Positions 16,601 through 25,902 of a DNA stretch of 64,000 nt are shown piece after piece. The translations under genes and the position numbers were made by a program. Location of the stretch: contig CBFHPD010000027.1 of NCBI GenBank assembly GCA_965657495.1, positions 17,658 to 81,657 on the forward strand, written 5' to 3'. Positions within the stretch are counted from its first letter, which is position 1, and the number at the start of each line of letters is the position of its first letter. The notes beneath the pieces were generated by a model. That model did no database searches. It saw nothing but the letters and a program-made list of their open reading frames with translations, and had not been told where the DNA came from. The stretch comes from JALQTD01 sp965657495. GTDB taxonomy: Bacteria > Bacteroidota > Bacteroidia > Flavobacteriales_D > Sanyastnellaceae.

Positions 16601-18586
16601 TCAGTGGAATGCAGCGAGGCCTTCTTGGAGGAATGCGATGAAGAGCTCGGGGTCGGGGTCGTAGCCGGCTGAGCCGCCGATTTGGTTCCCCGCATGGTCG
16701 AGCATGACGTAGAACGGCTGGGCGTTTTGGTTGAACTTCGATGCCTGCAGGTAGCTCCACTTGTTCCCAATGTTGCGGATCTTGAAGTCCTTGCCGCCGT
16801 AGGTTTCGACGCGTTGTTCGTCTTCGGGCAAGGCTTGCCGGTCATCCACGTACAAGCTGACGAGCACCACGTCTTCGGTGAGGATGCGCGCGACTTCTGC
16901 ATTGGGCCAAACTTGCTCCTCCATCTTCCGGCAATTCACACACGCCCATCCCGTGAAGTCCAACAACACCGGCTTGCCTTCCGCCTTCGCCGCAGCGAGC
17001 CCTTCCTCGTAATCGGTGAACCGTGCTTCCACGTGCCCCGCGTGGGACCCGCCGTCCGCGCTTACCCCATGCTGCCATTCGCTGTAAAACGCAGGCGGCG
17101 GGAACCCGGAAATCAGCTTCACCGGAGCGCCCCACATGCCGGGGAACAGGTAAATCGCGAAGATGAAGGCGATCATGCCGATGGAGAACCGGAACACCCC
17201 GATGCGCCGGTTGTCGCTGTCATGCGGCAACACAATCCACCCGAAGAGGTAGAAGGCGATGGCCAACGAAACAGCCACCCAAATGGCAATGAAGAGTTCC
17301 CGCTGCAGCAAGCCGAGTTGCAAGACGAGATCGGCGTTGGACAGGAATTTGAAGGCGAACCCGATCTCAACCAAACCCAACACCACCTTCACGTTGTTCA
17401 ACCAACCGCCGGATTGCGGCAAGGAATTCAGCCAGCCGGGGAAGGCGCTGAAGAGCGCGAACGGAAGGGCCAGGGCAAGCGAGAAACCGAACATGATGGC
17501 CGTCGGTGCCGCGTAAGAACCTGTTGCCGCTCCCGCGAGGGCGCTGCCCACCAAGGGACCCGTGCACGAAAACGAAACGATCGCCAAGGTGGCGGCCATG
17601 AAGAAGATGCCGACGATGCCGCCCCGGTCGGCGGCTTGGTCGGTTTTGTTAGCCCAGCTCGCCGGAAGTTGGATCTCGAACGCGCCCAGGAAGCTCGCGC
17701 CAAAAATTACGAGCAAGATGAATAGGAACACGTTGAAATAAGGGTTCGTGGAAATGACGTTCAAGACGTCCGGGCCGAAGATGGCCGTCAACAACAGCCC
17801 CAGCCCCGTGTAGATCAAGATGATGAACAGGCCGTAGATCATGGCGTTCCGGATGCCTTGGGCGCGGGTCTTGCTCTGCTTCGTGAAGAAACTCACCGTC
17901 ATCGGGATCATCGGGAACACGCACGGCGTGAAAAGCGCCGCGAACCCGAGCAGCATGCCGAGCCAGAAAACGCCCCAAATGCCTTCCTCCTGATCGCCGC
18001 CTTCGTGCGTTTCTGCGGCGGGCTCGCCTTGTTCCTCGTCGGCGCCATGGCACAGGTGTTGCGACGGCGGGCAGTAGTCGCTGATGGCGGGTCCGACCGA
18101 CCCGAGGGCCACTGCGAAGTCAATGTCCTCCGGGGGTAAGCAGCGCGCGGAATCGCAGACCATGAAGGACAGGAAGCCCTTGATGGAATCGGTCGCGGCT
18201 GCCTCGCTGAGGTCGAGCTGGGCGACCCAGAAGACCTCCTCTTCGAAGAAGTTCAGGTCCATCATGAAGTTGGGGTCGTACTCGGTAAGGGGCGCGCATT
18301 CGCGGACCTCGCCATCCCAGGTGACGCCTGCGGGGAGTTGCAGCTCGAAGTACGTGGGCAGCGGACCCATGTCGTTCTCGAGGTGCTGGCTGTAGATGTG
18401 CCAACACGGCTCGACGCTCGCGTGGAAAACGAGGTCGGTTTTGCCGGATTCGGTGGAGGGGTGGAGGCCGATTTGCCACTTGACGGGGTCCAGGATTTGG
18501 CCTGAAACGAGCAAGGGAGTGAACAGGGTGATGAGGAAGGCCAAAGCCAACGCTCCACCGCCGATGTGTCGCAAATTCTTGAACAT
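16601..18586 (-). CDS. dsbD: Thiol:disulfide interchange protein DsbD
   Basis: A 661-residue inner-membrane protein carrying reducing equivalents from cytoplasmic thioredoxin to the periplasm. Signal peptide ~1-25. The N-terminal alpha domain (~26-190) has its cysteine pair in VCDSARCLPP. The membrane beta domain (~200-480, about eight segments) has paired cysteines in LFTPCVFPMIP and SFSCTGPLVG. The C-terminal thioredoxin-like gamma domain (~510-661) has GWACVNCRKM. All six redox cysteines are present. Start at MFKNLRHI (18586), with a TATCTTCG box seven bases upstream. Confidence 0.95.
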   Translation of the reverse strand: MFKNLRHIGGGALALAFLITLFTPLLVSGQILDPVKWQIGLHPSTESGKTDLVFHASVEPCWHIYSQHLENDMGPLPTYFELQLPAGVTWDGEVRECAPLTEYDPNFMMDLNFFEEEVFWVAQLDLSEAAATDSIKGFLSFMVCDSARCLPPEDIDFAVALGSVGPAISDYCPPSQHLCHGADEEQGEPAAETHEGGDQEEGIWGVFWLGMLLGFAALFTPCVFPMIPMTVSFFTKQSKTRAQGIRNAMIYGLFIILIYTGLGLLLTAIFGPDVLNVISTNPYFNVFLFILLVIFGASFLGAFEIQLPASWANKTDQAADRGGIVGIFFMAATLAIVSFSCTGPLVGSALAGAATGSYAAPTAIMFGFSLALALPFALFSAFPGWLNSLPQSGGWLNNVKVVLGLVEIGFAFKFLSNADLVLQLGLLQRELFIAIWVAVSLAIAFYLFGWIVLPHDSDNRRIGVFRFSIGMIAFIFAIYLFPGMWGAPVKLISGFPPPAFYSEWQHGVSADGGSHAGHVEARFTDYEEGLAAAKAEGKPVLLDFTGWACVNCRKMEEQVWPNAEVARILTEDVVLVSLYVDDRQALPEDEQRVETYGGKDFKIRNIGNKWSYLQASKFNQNAQPFYVMLDHAGNQIGGSAGYDPDPELFIAFLQEGLAAFH

Positions 18587-18593
18587 GGTCCCG

Positions 18594-18601
18594 CGAAGAT
18601 A
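18594..18601 (-). promoter_or_regulatory. -7 promoter box before dsbD
   Basis: Minus-strand TATCTTCG (7 of 8 to TAnnTTTG) ends seven bases before the dsbD ATG. It suggests dsbD is transcribed separately from the tilS series despite sharing the strand. Confidence 0.45.
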
Positions 18602-18627
18602 CTGCGCCGGCCGCATCTGCGCCCCCA

Positions 18628-19326
18628 TTAAAGGTTAAGCTCCTCGCCGAGCGCGAGGCCGAATCGCCGGCGGACCATCCACGCCCCGAGGTAGACCAGT
18701 GGGGTGTCGGCAAGGGCGACCAATACCTTGAAAACGAATCCATTGAGGAGGAGGGTACCGAAGAGGCCCCACTCGATTTCGCCGACCGCGCACAGCAGCA
18801 GGAGGACGGTGGTGGTGTCGAGGAATTGGCTCGGGATGGTGCTGAGGTTGTTGCGAAGCCACAGGAAGCGGCCGCGCGTCAGGGCTTTCCAGAAATGGAA
18901 GATGCGGACGTCGACGAACTGGGCGAGCAGGTAGGCTGCCATGGAGGCGCCGACGGCGAGGGTGGTTTGGCCGAAGACGTCGGTGAACTGCTGGTCGTTG
19001 ACGGGGGACCAAGTGGCCGCCGGCGCAGCTTGGGCGAGGAGGACCATGCCGAGCACGAAGACCGAGGCGACGAGGCCGGCCACCACGACTTGGTTCGCCT
19101 TGCGCCGGCCGTAGAGCTCGGAGATCAGGTCGGTGACGAGGAAGGTCAGGGGGTAGGGGAGCAGCCCCACGCTTTGTTCAAAGGTGAGTCCCGCGAATTC
19201 CCAAGTGAAGAACTTGCGGAAGATGAGGTTGCACGTCACGAGGCTTGCGATGAACAAGCCGCTGAGGATGAGGAGGATGCGGTGCGCTGCCGCGCGTTCT
19301 TCCGCGTTGAGGGGGCGACCGGTCAT
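18628..19326 (-). CDS. Queuosine precursor transporter (YhhQ/VUT family)
   Basis: A 232-residue membrane protein with about six hydrophobic segments and the family motifs FLVTDLISELYGRRKANQVV and SQFLDTTTVLLL. YhhQ imports queuosine precursors (preQ0/preQ1) used to modify tRNA wobble G34. The start at 19326 overlaps the tilS stop as ATGA, so translation is probably coupled. A much longer open frame continues upstream but runs antisense-like through tilS and is spurious. Its pairing with tilS places two tRNA-modification functions together. Confidence 0.88.
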   Translation of the reverse strand: MTGRPLNAEERAAAHRILLILSGLFIASLVTCNLIFRKFFTWEFAGLTFEQSVGLLPYPLTFLVTDLISELYGRRKANQVVVAGLVASVFVLGMVLLAQAAPAATWSPVNDQQFTDVFGQTTLAVGASMAAYLLAQFVDVRIFHFWKALTRGRFLWLRNNLSTIPSQFLDTTTVLLLLCAVGEIEWGLFGTLLLNGFVFKVLVALADTPLVYLGAWMVRRRFGLALGEELNL

Positions 19327-20552
19327 GGGGCGGTGAATCGGAGGGTTTGTTGCGTGGGGGGGGTGAGGGCGGCGGCGCGGCTGGCGCGGAGGCCGACGAG
19401 CCAATGGACGGTGCCGGCGGCGTCGACGAGGACGCGGTGGGCGGCCCGCTCGGAGGGCGGCACCTTCGCTTGGGTGAGCAGGTCGCTGATGAGCTGGTGG
19501 CCATCGAATCCGAAGGGGGCGATCCGGTCGCCGGGCTGCCACACGCGCAGGGTGAGGGGCCAAACCACCGCATCGGCATCCAGCAGGCACGCCGCCCGAT
19601 CCACCCGCGGTTCGGCCGGCTGCCCCTCCAGCACCTCCCAATGCAGCCCCGCGGCGGCACCGCCCTGCGCCGGGCGCGGAATGGACACGGGTTCGAACCC
19701 GTCCCGGGCGGCGGCGAAGACGAGGGCGTCCCGGTCGCGGGTGATGCGCCCACCCGCCACGTCCACGAATGCCCCGGGGTTGGCGAGCCCTGCGAGCACG
19801 GAGCCGGACACCCCGTGGAGCCGCCCCCAAGCCCAAAGCCGCTCGGTGTGGAAGGCGGCACGGGGCGCCAGGGCAAACCGGTTCGGGTCGGCCGGGGCTT
19901 TGAACGGGGCGAGGTCGGTGGCGAGGTCGCGGGCACGCGCGCTGATTTGGCCCAAATGCCCCACCGTGCCCGGCCGCAGCTCCTCCAACAGCGGCAGGAC
20001 CTCGTGCCGCACGCGATTCCGCAAGTACGCGCCCTCCGCATTCGACGCGTCCTCCCGCCACCGCACGCCCTGCGCGACCGCCCACGTCCGCAAGTCCGCC
20101 CGGCGCACCTGCAACAACGGCCGCAGTACCATCCCCCGCCTCGCCGGCATCCCTGCCAACGCGGCCACTGGATCCACCGCCCGCATCACGTGCAACAGCA
20201 CCGTCTCCGCCTGATCGTCCGCATGGTGCGCCGTCAGCACCCACGCCCCCATCGCTTCCATCCAGGTGTACCGCGCCTTCCGCGCCTCCGCCTGCACGTT
20301 GCCCTTCCCCACCGGCCGGTGCGCTACCCGGCACGGCCACCCACGCCGCACCGCCTCCCGCACCACCCACTGCGCATCCGCCACCGCATCCGCCCCCCGC
20401 AACCCGTAGTTCATGTGCGCCACCCAGCCGCTCAGCCGCGCCCGGGTCGCCAGTTCCAACAAGGCCATGGAATCCGCTCCGCCGCTCACCGCCAGCACCA
20501 CCGGTTCCCCCGGTTGCCAGCCCAGCCGGCGCAGCGGCTCAACGAGGTCCAT
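19323..20552 (-). CDS. tilS: tRNA(Ile)-lysidine synthase
   Basis: ATP-dependently attaches lysine to C34 of tRNA-Ile(CAU), allowing AUA decoding. A 409-residue protein with the PP-loop VLAVSGGADSMALL near residue 20, HMNYGLRG, the second motif TAHHADDQAETVL and the C-terminal TilS domain (~300-405, LRVWQPGDRIAPFGFDG). The start MDLVEPLRRL at 20552 overlaps the end of pabB by 14 bases. Essential in most bacteria. Confidence 0.95.
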   Translation of the reverse strand: MDLVEPLRRLGWQPGEPVVLAVSGGADSMALLELATRARLSGWVAHMNYGLRGADAVADAQWVVREAVRRGWPCRVAHRPVGKGNVQAEARKARYTWMEAMGAWVLTAHHADDQAETVLLHVMRAVDPVAALAGMPARRGMVLRPLLQVRRADLRTWAVAQGVRWREDASNAEGAYLRNRVRHEVLPLLEELRPGTVGHLGQISARARDLATDLAPFKAPADPNRFALAPRAAFHTERLWAWGRLHGVSGSVLAGLANPGAFVDVAGGRITRDRDALVFAAARDGFEPVSIPRPAQGGAAAGLHWEVLEGQPAEPRVDRAACLLDADAVVWPLTLRVWQPGDRIAPFGFDGHQLISDLLTQAKVPPSERAAHRVLVDAAGTVHWLVGLRASRAAALTPPTQQTLRFTAP

Positions 20553-21810
20553 CGCTGCCCAATGCGTCCAACAAAGCCCGCGCCTTGAGCAGGCATTCCG
20601 CATATTCCCCCTCGGCCGAACTCGCCGCGGTGATGGCGCCCCCCACCTGGAAGCTCGTCTTCGCCGTGGCGGCGTTGTGGAGCACGGTGCGGATGACCAC
20701 GTTGAAGTCGAAGTCCCCGTCCGGCGCGAGGTAGCCGATGGCGCCGGAATACCAGCCCCGCCGATTGGCTTCCAACTCGTCGATGAGCTGCATCGCCCGG
20801 ATTTTGGGCGCGCCCGTCATCGAACCCATCGGGAACGTCGCCCGCAGGATGTCGGTGAACGTCGCCTCGGGGCGCACCTTGCAGGTCACCGTCGAAATCA
20901 TTTGGTGCACGGTTTCGAAGGTGTGGATGCCGCAAAGTTCCGGCACGTGCACGCTGCCCCGTTCCGCTACGCGGCTCAGGTCGTTCCGCACGAGGTCGCA
21001 GATCATGATGTTTTCCGCGCGCTCCTTCGGGTCGTTTTGCAAGGCGTAGGCCAAATCCGCATCCTCCCTTGCATCGCGCCCGCGCCGCGCCGTGCCCTTG
21101 ATCGGCTCCGACCGCAACTCCCTGCCCCGCCGCCGCAAAAACCGTTCGGGCGAGCCGCCGAGGGCGTAGCATTCATCGACGCGCACAAAGGCCGAAAACG
21201 GCGCCCGGGTCCGCCCCTGCAACCGCCGGAACACGTCCCACGGCCGCTCAAGCTCCCCGTCCCCCGACCACGTCATGCACAAGTTCATCTCGTAGATGTC
21301 CCCGCGGCGGAGGTGGCGCTGCACCCGCCCCCAACGTTGCGCGTAGGTCGCCTCGTCCCAATGGGGCCGCATCACCACCCCAGGGGCGGCCGGCTCGTCC
21401 GGTTCCGCCGAGCGCTCCAGCGCTTCGAGGGCGGCTTGGGCGGCCTCGTCGCTCGCTCCGTGCACGATTTGGCCCCCGGCTGCATCCCAACGGATGACGG
21501 CCCGCGGCACGGTCAACGCCGCCACCGGAAAGTCCAACCGGTCCACGCGTTCCGTCTGCAACGCCTCGATGCTGTTCTTCAAATCGTAGCCCAACACGGC
21601 GAACACCCACTCCCCGCGCGCCTCGTCGATGAACTGCTGCATCGCCGCGAGGGTCTGCGGTCCTTCCCGCTCGATGCGCAGGGTGCGTTCCGCCCCCAAG
21701 GCCAGCAACGTCACGCCCTCCTCCCGCCCATCGAACAGGCAGTGCACGTGGGACTCGTGGGCGCAAATCGCGCTCCAGTCCGGCAAGGGGCGGCGTGCGG
21801 CGGAGGCCAT
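20539..21810 (-). CDS. pabB: Aminodeoxychorismate synthase component I
   Basis: Makes 4-amino-4-deoxychorismate from chorismate and ammonia, toward p-aminobenzoate and folate. The 423 residues cover the chorismate-binding domain. EPIKGTARRG keeps the Lys that separates PabB from TrpE (PIAGT in TrpE). ENIMICDLVRNDLSRV, FPMGSMTGAPKIRAM and SGAIGYLAPDGDFDFNVVIR complete the pattern. No glutamine amidotransferase (pabA) or lyase (pabC) is nearby. The gene lies six bases after lpdA and overlaps tilS. Confidence 0.92.
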   Translation of the reverse strand: MASAARRPLPDWSAICAHESHVHCLFDGREEGVTLLALGAERTLRIEREGPQTLAAMQQFIDEARGEWVFAVLGYDLKNSIEALQTERVDRLDFPVAALTVPRAVIRWDAAGGQIVHGASDEAAQAALEALERSAEPDEPAAPGVVMRPHWDEATYAQRWGRVQRHLRRGDIYEMNLCMTWSGDGELERPWDVFRRLQGRTRAPFSAFVRVDECYALGGSPERFLRRRGRELRSEPIKGTARRGRDAREDADLAYALQNDPKERAENIMICDLVRNDLSRVAERGSVHVPELCGIHTFETVHQMISTVTCKVRPEATFTDILRATFPMGSMTGAPKIRAMQLIDELEANRRGWYSGAIGYLAPDGDFDFNVVIRTVLHNAATAKTSFQVGGAITAASSAEGEYAECLLKARALLDALGSDGPR

Positions 21811-21816
21811 GGGCGT

Positions 21817-23220
21817 TTAGACGTGGAGGGCCCGGTCGCCCGTGGCCGCGAGGGCGGCTTCTTTCATGGCTTCGGTGAACGTCGGGTGCGCGTGCGACAT
21901 CCGGCTGATGTCCTCCGCGGTGGCCCGGAATTCCATGGCGACGACGGCTTCAGCAATCATGTCCGCGGCCCGCGGCCCGATCATGTGCACGCCAAGGATT
22001 TCGTCGGTTTCGGCATGGGCCAGCACTTTCACGAAGCCATCGGTGTCCATCGAAGCGCGCGCCCGTCCGCTCGCTTTGAACGGGAAGGAACCGGCGCGGT
22101 AGGGGATGCTGTCGGCTTTGAGCTGCTCTTCGGTTTGGCCCACACCCGCGACTTCCGGCCACGTGTACACGACGCCCGGAATCAGGTTGTAATCGATGTG
22201 CGGCTGTTCGCCGGCGATGAATTCCGCTGCAGCGGTGCCCTCCTCCTCGGCCTTGTGGGCCAACATCGCCCCGCGCACCACGTCGCCGATGGCGTAGATG
22301 TGGGAAACGGCCGTGCGCAAATGCGCGTCCACCGGAATCCGGCCGCGCTCGTCCGCCGCAAGGCCCGCGGCTTCGAGGTTCAGCCCATCGGTGTACGGGC
22401 GGCGCCCCACTGCCACGAGGCAGTAATCCACCGTCCATTCCACGTCCTTGCCTTTCTTGTCAGCCGCTACGACGGTGACTGAATCGCCGTTGTTGGTCAC
22501 AGATTTCACGCCGTGCTGCAAGTGGAACTTGACGCCGAGCTTTTTCATGGAACGCATCAGGTCCTTGCCCAACGCCCGGTCCATCGTGGGGATGATGGTG
22601 TCGAGGTATTCCACCACGTGCACCTCCGTTCCCAACCGCGCATACACGCTGCCGAGCTCCAACCCGATGACCCCGCCACCGATGACTAGCATGGATTGCG
22701 GCCGATCCGCGAGGGACAGGGCCTCCGTCGAAGTGATGATGCGGTCCTTGTCCGGCTGGGCAAACGGCAACGCCGACGGCTTCGATCCGGTGGCGATGAT
22801 GATGTGGTCGGCGCTGACGTCCACCGCCTCGCCCTCCGCCGGCGTCACCCGCACGGTGTGCGGATCGACAAAGCTGCCAAACCCTTCCAGCCGGGTGATA
22901 TCGTTCTTCTTCATCAGGAAGTCGATGCCGGCGGTGGTCTGTTCCACCACGGCCGCCTTCCGGGCAATCATTTGGGGGAAATCGAGTGCGAGCCCTTCGA
23001 CCCCGATGCCGTGCTCAGCGAACTGGTGAACGGCTTGGTGGTAGTGCTCGGAGCTGTCGAGCAGGGCCTTCGACGGGATGCAGCCCACGTTGAGGCAAGT
23101 GCCCCCGAGGGTGCTGTACTTTTCAACGAGGGCGGTCTTTTTGCCCAACTGCGCTGCGCGGATGGCAGCGACGTATCCGCCCGGCCCACCGCCGACGACC
23201 AAAACATCGAATCGTTCCAT
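21817..23220 (-). CDS. lpdA: Dihydrolipoyl dehydrogenase
   Basis: The E3 flavoenzyme that reoxidises lipoyl groups of 2-oxoacid dehydrogenase complexes with NAD+. A 467-residue protein with FAD-binding VVGGGPGGYVAAI, redox-active pair GGTCLNVGCIPSK (near residue 40-50), NAD-binding VIGGGVIGLELGSV, IYAIGDV, and the C-terminal catalytic HAHPTFTEAMKEA. It can serve the SucAB complex encoded at 31.8-35.8 kb. A TAACTTTG box lies four bases before the ATG. Confidence 0.97.
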   Translation of the reverse strand: MERFDVLVVGGGPGGYVAAIRAAQLGKKTALVEKYSTLGGTCLNVGCIPSKALLDSSEHYHQAVHQFAEHGIGVEGLALDFPQMIARKAAVVEQTTAGIDFLMKKNDITRLEGFGSFVDPHTVRVTPAEGEAVDVSADHIIIATGSKPSALPFAQPDKDRIITSTEALSLADRPQSMLVIGGGVIGLELGSVYARLGTEVHVVEYLDTIIPTMDRALGKDLMRSMKKLGVKFHLQHGVKSVTNNGDSVTVVAADKKGKDVEWTVDYCLVAVGRRPYTDGLNLEAAGLAADERGRIPVDAHLRTAVSHIYAIGDVVRGAMLAHKAEEEGTAAAEFIAGEQPHIDYNLIPGVVYTWPEVAGVGQTEEQLKADSIPYRAGSFPFKASGRARASMDTDGFVKVLAHAETDEILGVHMIGPRAADMIAEAVVAMEFRATAEDISRMSHAHPTFTEAMKEAALAATGDRALHV

Positions 23221-23224
23221 GCCA

Positions 23225-23232
23225 CAAAGTTA
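23225..23232 (-). promoter_or_regulatory. -7 promoter box directly before lpdA
   Basis: Minus-strand TAACTTTG is a full TAnnTTTG match and ends four bases before the lpdA ATG, predicting a leaderless or near-leaderless transcript for the lpdA-pabB-tilS-transporter series. Confidence 0.5.
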
Positions 23233-23330
23233 CGGCGGGGAGTTCGAGTGGGGAATCGCTTTCATTCCGTTTCTTTGCCAATTCTAACCGGTGTGTACGC
23301 CTTCCGTGCGTGCACCTGACTCATCTGCCC

Positions 23331-25865
23331 ATGTGGAACCGCATCGCCTCTTTCGTCCTTCGCCGCCGCAACCTGCTGTTGCTGGTGCTGCTGGCGGTGA
23401 CGGCGTTTTTTGGGCTGCGGATTCCCGATGTGCGGTTGCAATACACCTTTGGGGGGCTGTTGCCGGCCACGGATTCGACGGCCTTGGAGTACGCCCACTT
23501 CCTCGAACACTTCGGGGCGGAGGGCAATGTGCTGCTCATCGGGACCGACAACGAGGTGCTGACGGAGCCGGCCAAGTTGCAAGCATGGTATGAGTTGACG
23601 GAAGCGGTGCGCGTTTTGCCCGTGCGGGTGGACACGACGGACAACGGGGTGAAGGATCCGGTGGCTTTGCCGATGATCGACAGCGTGTTCTCGGTGACGC
23701 ATGCCTACACGTTGGACAAGGACACGGCGCAGCGCCGGTTTGTGGTGTGTCCGCTGGTGGCGCCGGGCCGGATGCAGGTGGGGGGGGAGGTGGACCAAAC
23801 CTTCACCGACAGCCTCCGCGCGGCCGTCCTGAACTTGCCATTCTACGAGGGATTCCTGTACACCGAAGCGGCGGACGCGACCTTGATGATGGTGTTCCTC
23901 GACGCGGAGTTGTTCAACTCGGAGAAGCGCGGCAAGGTGGTGGAGGACATCACGGCGCTCGCTGACGCGTGGAGTGCGGAGCACGGCCAGCCGCTGTACC
24001 TCAGTGGGTTGCCGTTCATTCGGACCGAGATGACGAACAAGGTGAAGGGCGAGATCGGCTACTTCATCGGGGCGGCGCTGCTGGTGACGGCCCTGCTCCT
24101 GTTTTTGTTCTTCCGCAACCCGACCGTCATGGGGGTCAGCCTCGTGGTGGTGGCCACGGGGGTGGTGTGGTCGTTGGGTACGATGGCGGTTTTGGACTAC
24201 CCCATCACGCTGCTGATGAGCCTCATTCCGCCGCTGATGATCGTGATCGGCGTGCCCAATTGCATCTACCTAGTTAATAAGTACCACGCGGAATTCAAGC
24301 GCCACGGGAACAAGATGATGGCGCTGCAGCGGATGATTGTGAAGGTCGGCAACGCGACGCTCCTGACGAATTTCACGACGGCCCTCGGCTTTGCGACGTT
24401 CATTTTTACGCACTCCGATGTGCTGCGGAACTTCGGGGTGGTGGCCTCGATCAACATCCTCGCGGTGTTCGTGATCAGCATCATCGTCATCCCGTCGCTC
24501 ATGCTGTGGCTGCCGGCGCCGAAGCCGAAGCACACGCGGCATTTGGACCGCCGGTGGATGTTCGTGTGGGTAAATCACCTGGTGAACATCGTGCAGGGGC
24601 ACCGGTCGAAGGTGTACCTCGGCGCGCTGGGGGTGCTCGTGTTCAGTGTCGCGGGGATGGTCCAAATGCAGACCACGGGCAACATCGTCGACGACCTGCC
24701 CGACACCGACCGGGTCATCACAGACCTCAAGTGGATGGAAGACCGGTTCCATGGGGCGATGCCGTTCGAGGTGCTGGTCGACACGGGCAAGCCGGGCAAG
24801 GCGACCTCGCCGTCGATGCTCTCGAAGGTGGAGCGGTTGCAGGCCTTGCTCGCGGAGTACCCGGAGTTCAGCCGGTCGCTGAGTGCGGGCGACGCCATGA
24901 AGTTCGCCATGCAGGCCTTCTACAACGGCGACCCGGCGCGGTACCGCTTGCCGAACCGGCGGGAGCGCTCGTTCATCGGGCCGTACCTGCGGGGCACAGA
25001 ACAAGCGGCGGCGGAGTCGGACGAGGCGGCAGGAGTGGCGGCGAACTTCATGGACACGGCGAAGGCGGTGACCCGGATTTCGGCCCAAATGGCGGACATC
25101 GGCACCATCGAGATGCGCGACCTGCTCAACGACCTCAAGCCGCGCATCGATTCGATTTTCCCCGCGGAGGACTACCGCCTTACCCTGACCGGAACGAGCG
25201 TCGTCTTCCTTGAGGGGACGAGTTACATGGTGAAGAACCTCGGCATCTCCATTGCGCTGGCCATTTGCGTCATCGCGGGCATGATGGCCCTGCTGTTTCG
25301 GTCGGCGCGGATGGTGCTGATTGCGCTCGTTCCAAACCTCTTTCCGCTGCTGTTCACGGCGGGCGTGATGGGGTGGGCGGGCATTCCGATCAAGCCTTCG
25401 ACGATTTTGGTCTTCAGCGTGGCCTTCGGCATCTCGGTGGATGATACGATCCACTTTTTGGCCAAATACCGGCAGGAGCTCAACCTCAAATCCTGGAACA
25501 TAGGGCAGGCGGTCATCCTCGCCCTGAAGGAAACGGGTGTGAGCATGATGTACACGTCCATCGTGCTGTTCTTCGGCTTCCTCATGTTTGCCATGAGCGG
25601 CTTCGACGGCACCCGCTCGCTCGGCTTGCTCGTCTCGATCACCCTCGGCGTGGCCATGTTCACGAACCTGCTGCTGCTGCCGTCGTTGTTGCTCGCCTTT
25701 GAAAAGGTGCTGACGACCCAGTCGTTCCGCGAGCCGTTCTTCTCGCTGCTCGACGAAGAGGAGGACATCGAGCTCGAGGAATTGGCGGTGCGGCAGGGGC
25801 TGGCGCCGGGCAAGGGCGATGAGCGGCACGAGGAGCTCGTGCGCCAACGGAAGGACCGGGATTGA
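23331..25865 (+). CDS. RND/MMPL-type membrane transporter
   Basis: An 844-residue inner-membrane protein of the RND superfamily (MMPL type). Two repeats each have one N-terminal segment, a periplasmic loop and a cluster of five segments (~215-400 and ~630-800). The second repeat has STILVFSVAFGISVDDTIHF, and the first has LIPPLMIVIGVPNCIYLVNK. Related proteins export lipids, hopanoids or fatty acids; the substrate here is unknown. ATG 23331 is preferred over an in-frame GTG at 23310. The acidic C-terminal tail (EEEDIELEE) is cytoplasmic. Confidence 0.85.
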   Translation: MWNRIASFVLRRRNLLLLVLLAVTAFFGLRIPDVRLQYTFGGLLPATDSTALEYAHFLEHFGAEGNVLLIGTDNEVLTEPAKLQAWYELTEAVRVLPVRVDTTDNGVKDPVALPMIDSVFSVTHAYTLDKDTAQRRFVVCPLVAPGRMQVGGEVDQTFTDSLRAAVLNLPFYEGFLYTEAADATLMMVFLDAELFNSEKRGKVVEDITALADAWSAEHGQPLYLSGLPFIRTEMTNKVKGEIGYFIGAALLVTALLLFLFFRNPTVMGVSLVVVATGVVWSLGTMAVLDYPITLLMSLIPPLMIVIGVPNCIYLVNKYHAEFKRHGNKMMALQRMIVKVGNATLLTNFTTALGFATFIFTHSDVLRNFGVVASINILAVFVISIIVIPSLMLWLPAPKPKHTRHLDRRWMFVWVNHLVNIVQGHRSKVYLGALGVLVFSVAGMVQMQTTGNIVDDLPDTDRVITDLKWMEDRFHGAMPFEVLVDTGKPGKATSPSMLSKVERLQALLAEYPEFSRSLSAGDAMKFAMQAFYNGDPARYRLPNRRERSFIGPYLRGTEQAAAESDEAAGVAANFMDTAKAVTRISAQMADIGTIEMRDLLNDLKPRIDSIFPAEDYRLTLTGTSVVFLEGTSYMVKNLGISIALAICVIAGMMALLFRSARMVLIALVPNLFPLLFTAGVMGWAGIPIKPSTILVFSVAFGISVDDTIHFLAKYRQELNLKSWNIGQAVILALKETGVSMMYTSIVLFFGFLMFAMSGFDGTRSLGLLVSITLGVAMFTNLLLLPSLLLAFEKVLTTQSFREPFFSLLDEEEDIELEELAVRQGLAPGKGDERHEELVRQRKDRD

Positions 25866-25902
25866 TTTCGGATTCTGCCGGATGCGCCCGTAATTTGGCC
25901 AC

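Noticed and set aside
18628..20370. A 580-codon minus-strand frame that looks like a fusion of a Gly/Arg-rich protein with the YhhQ-like transporter.
   Set aside because: The upstream part lies over tilS in another frame and is low-complexity Gly/Ala/Arg/Pro; the transporter starts at the ATG at 19326 that overlaps the tilS stop.
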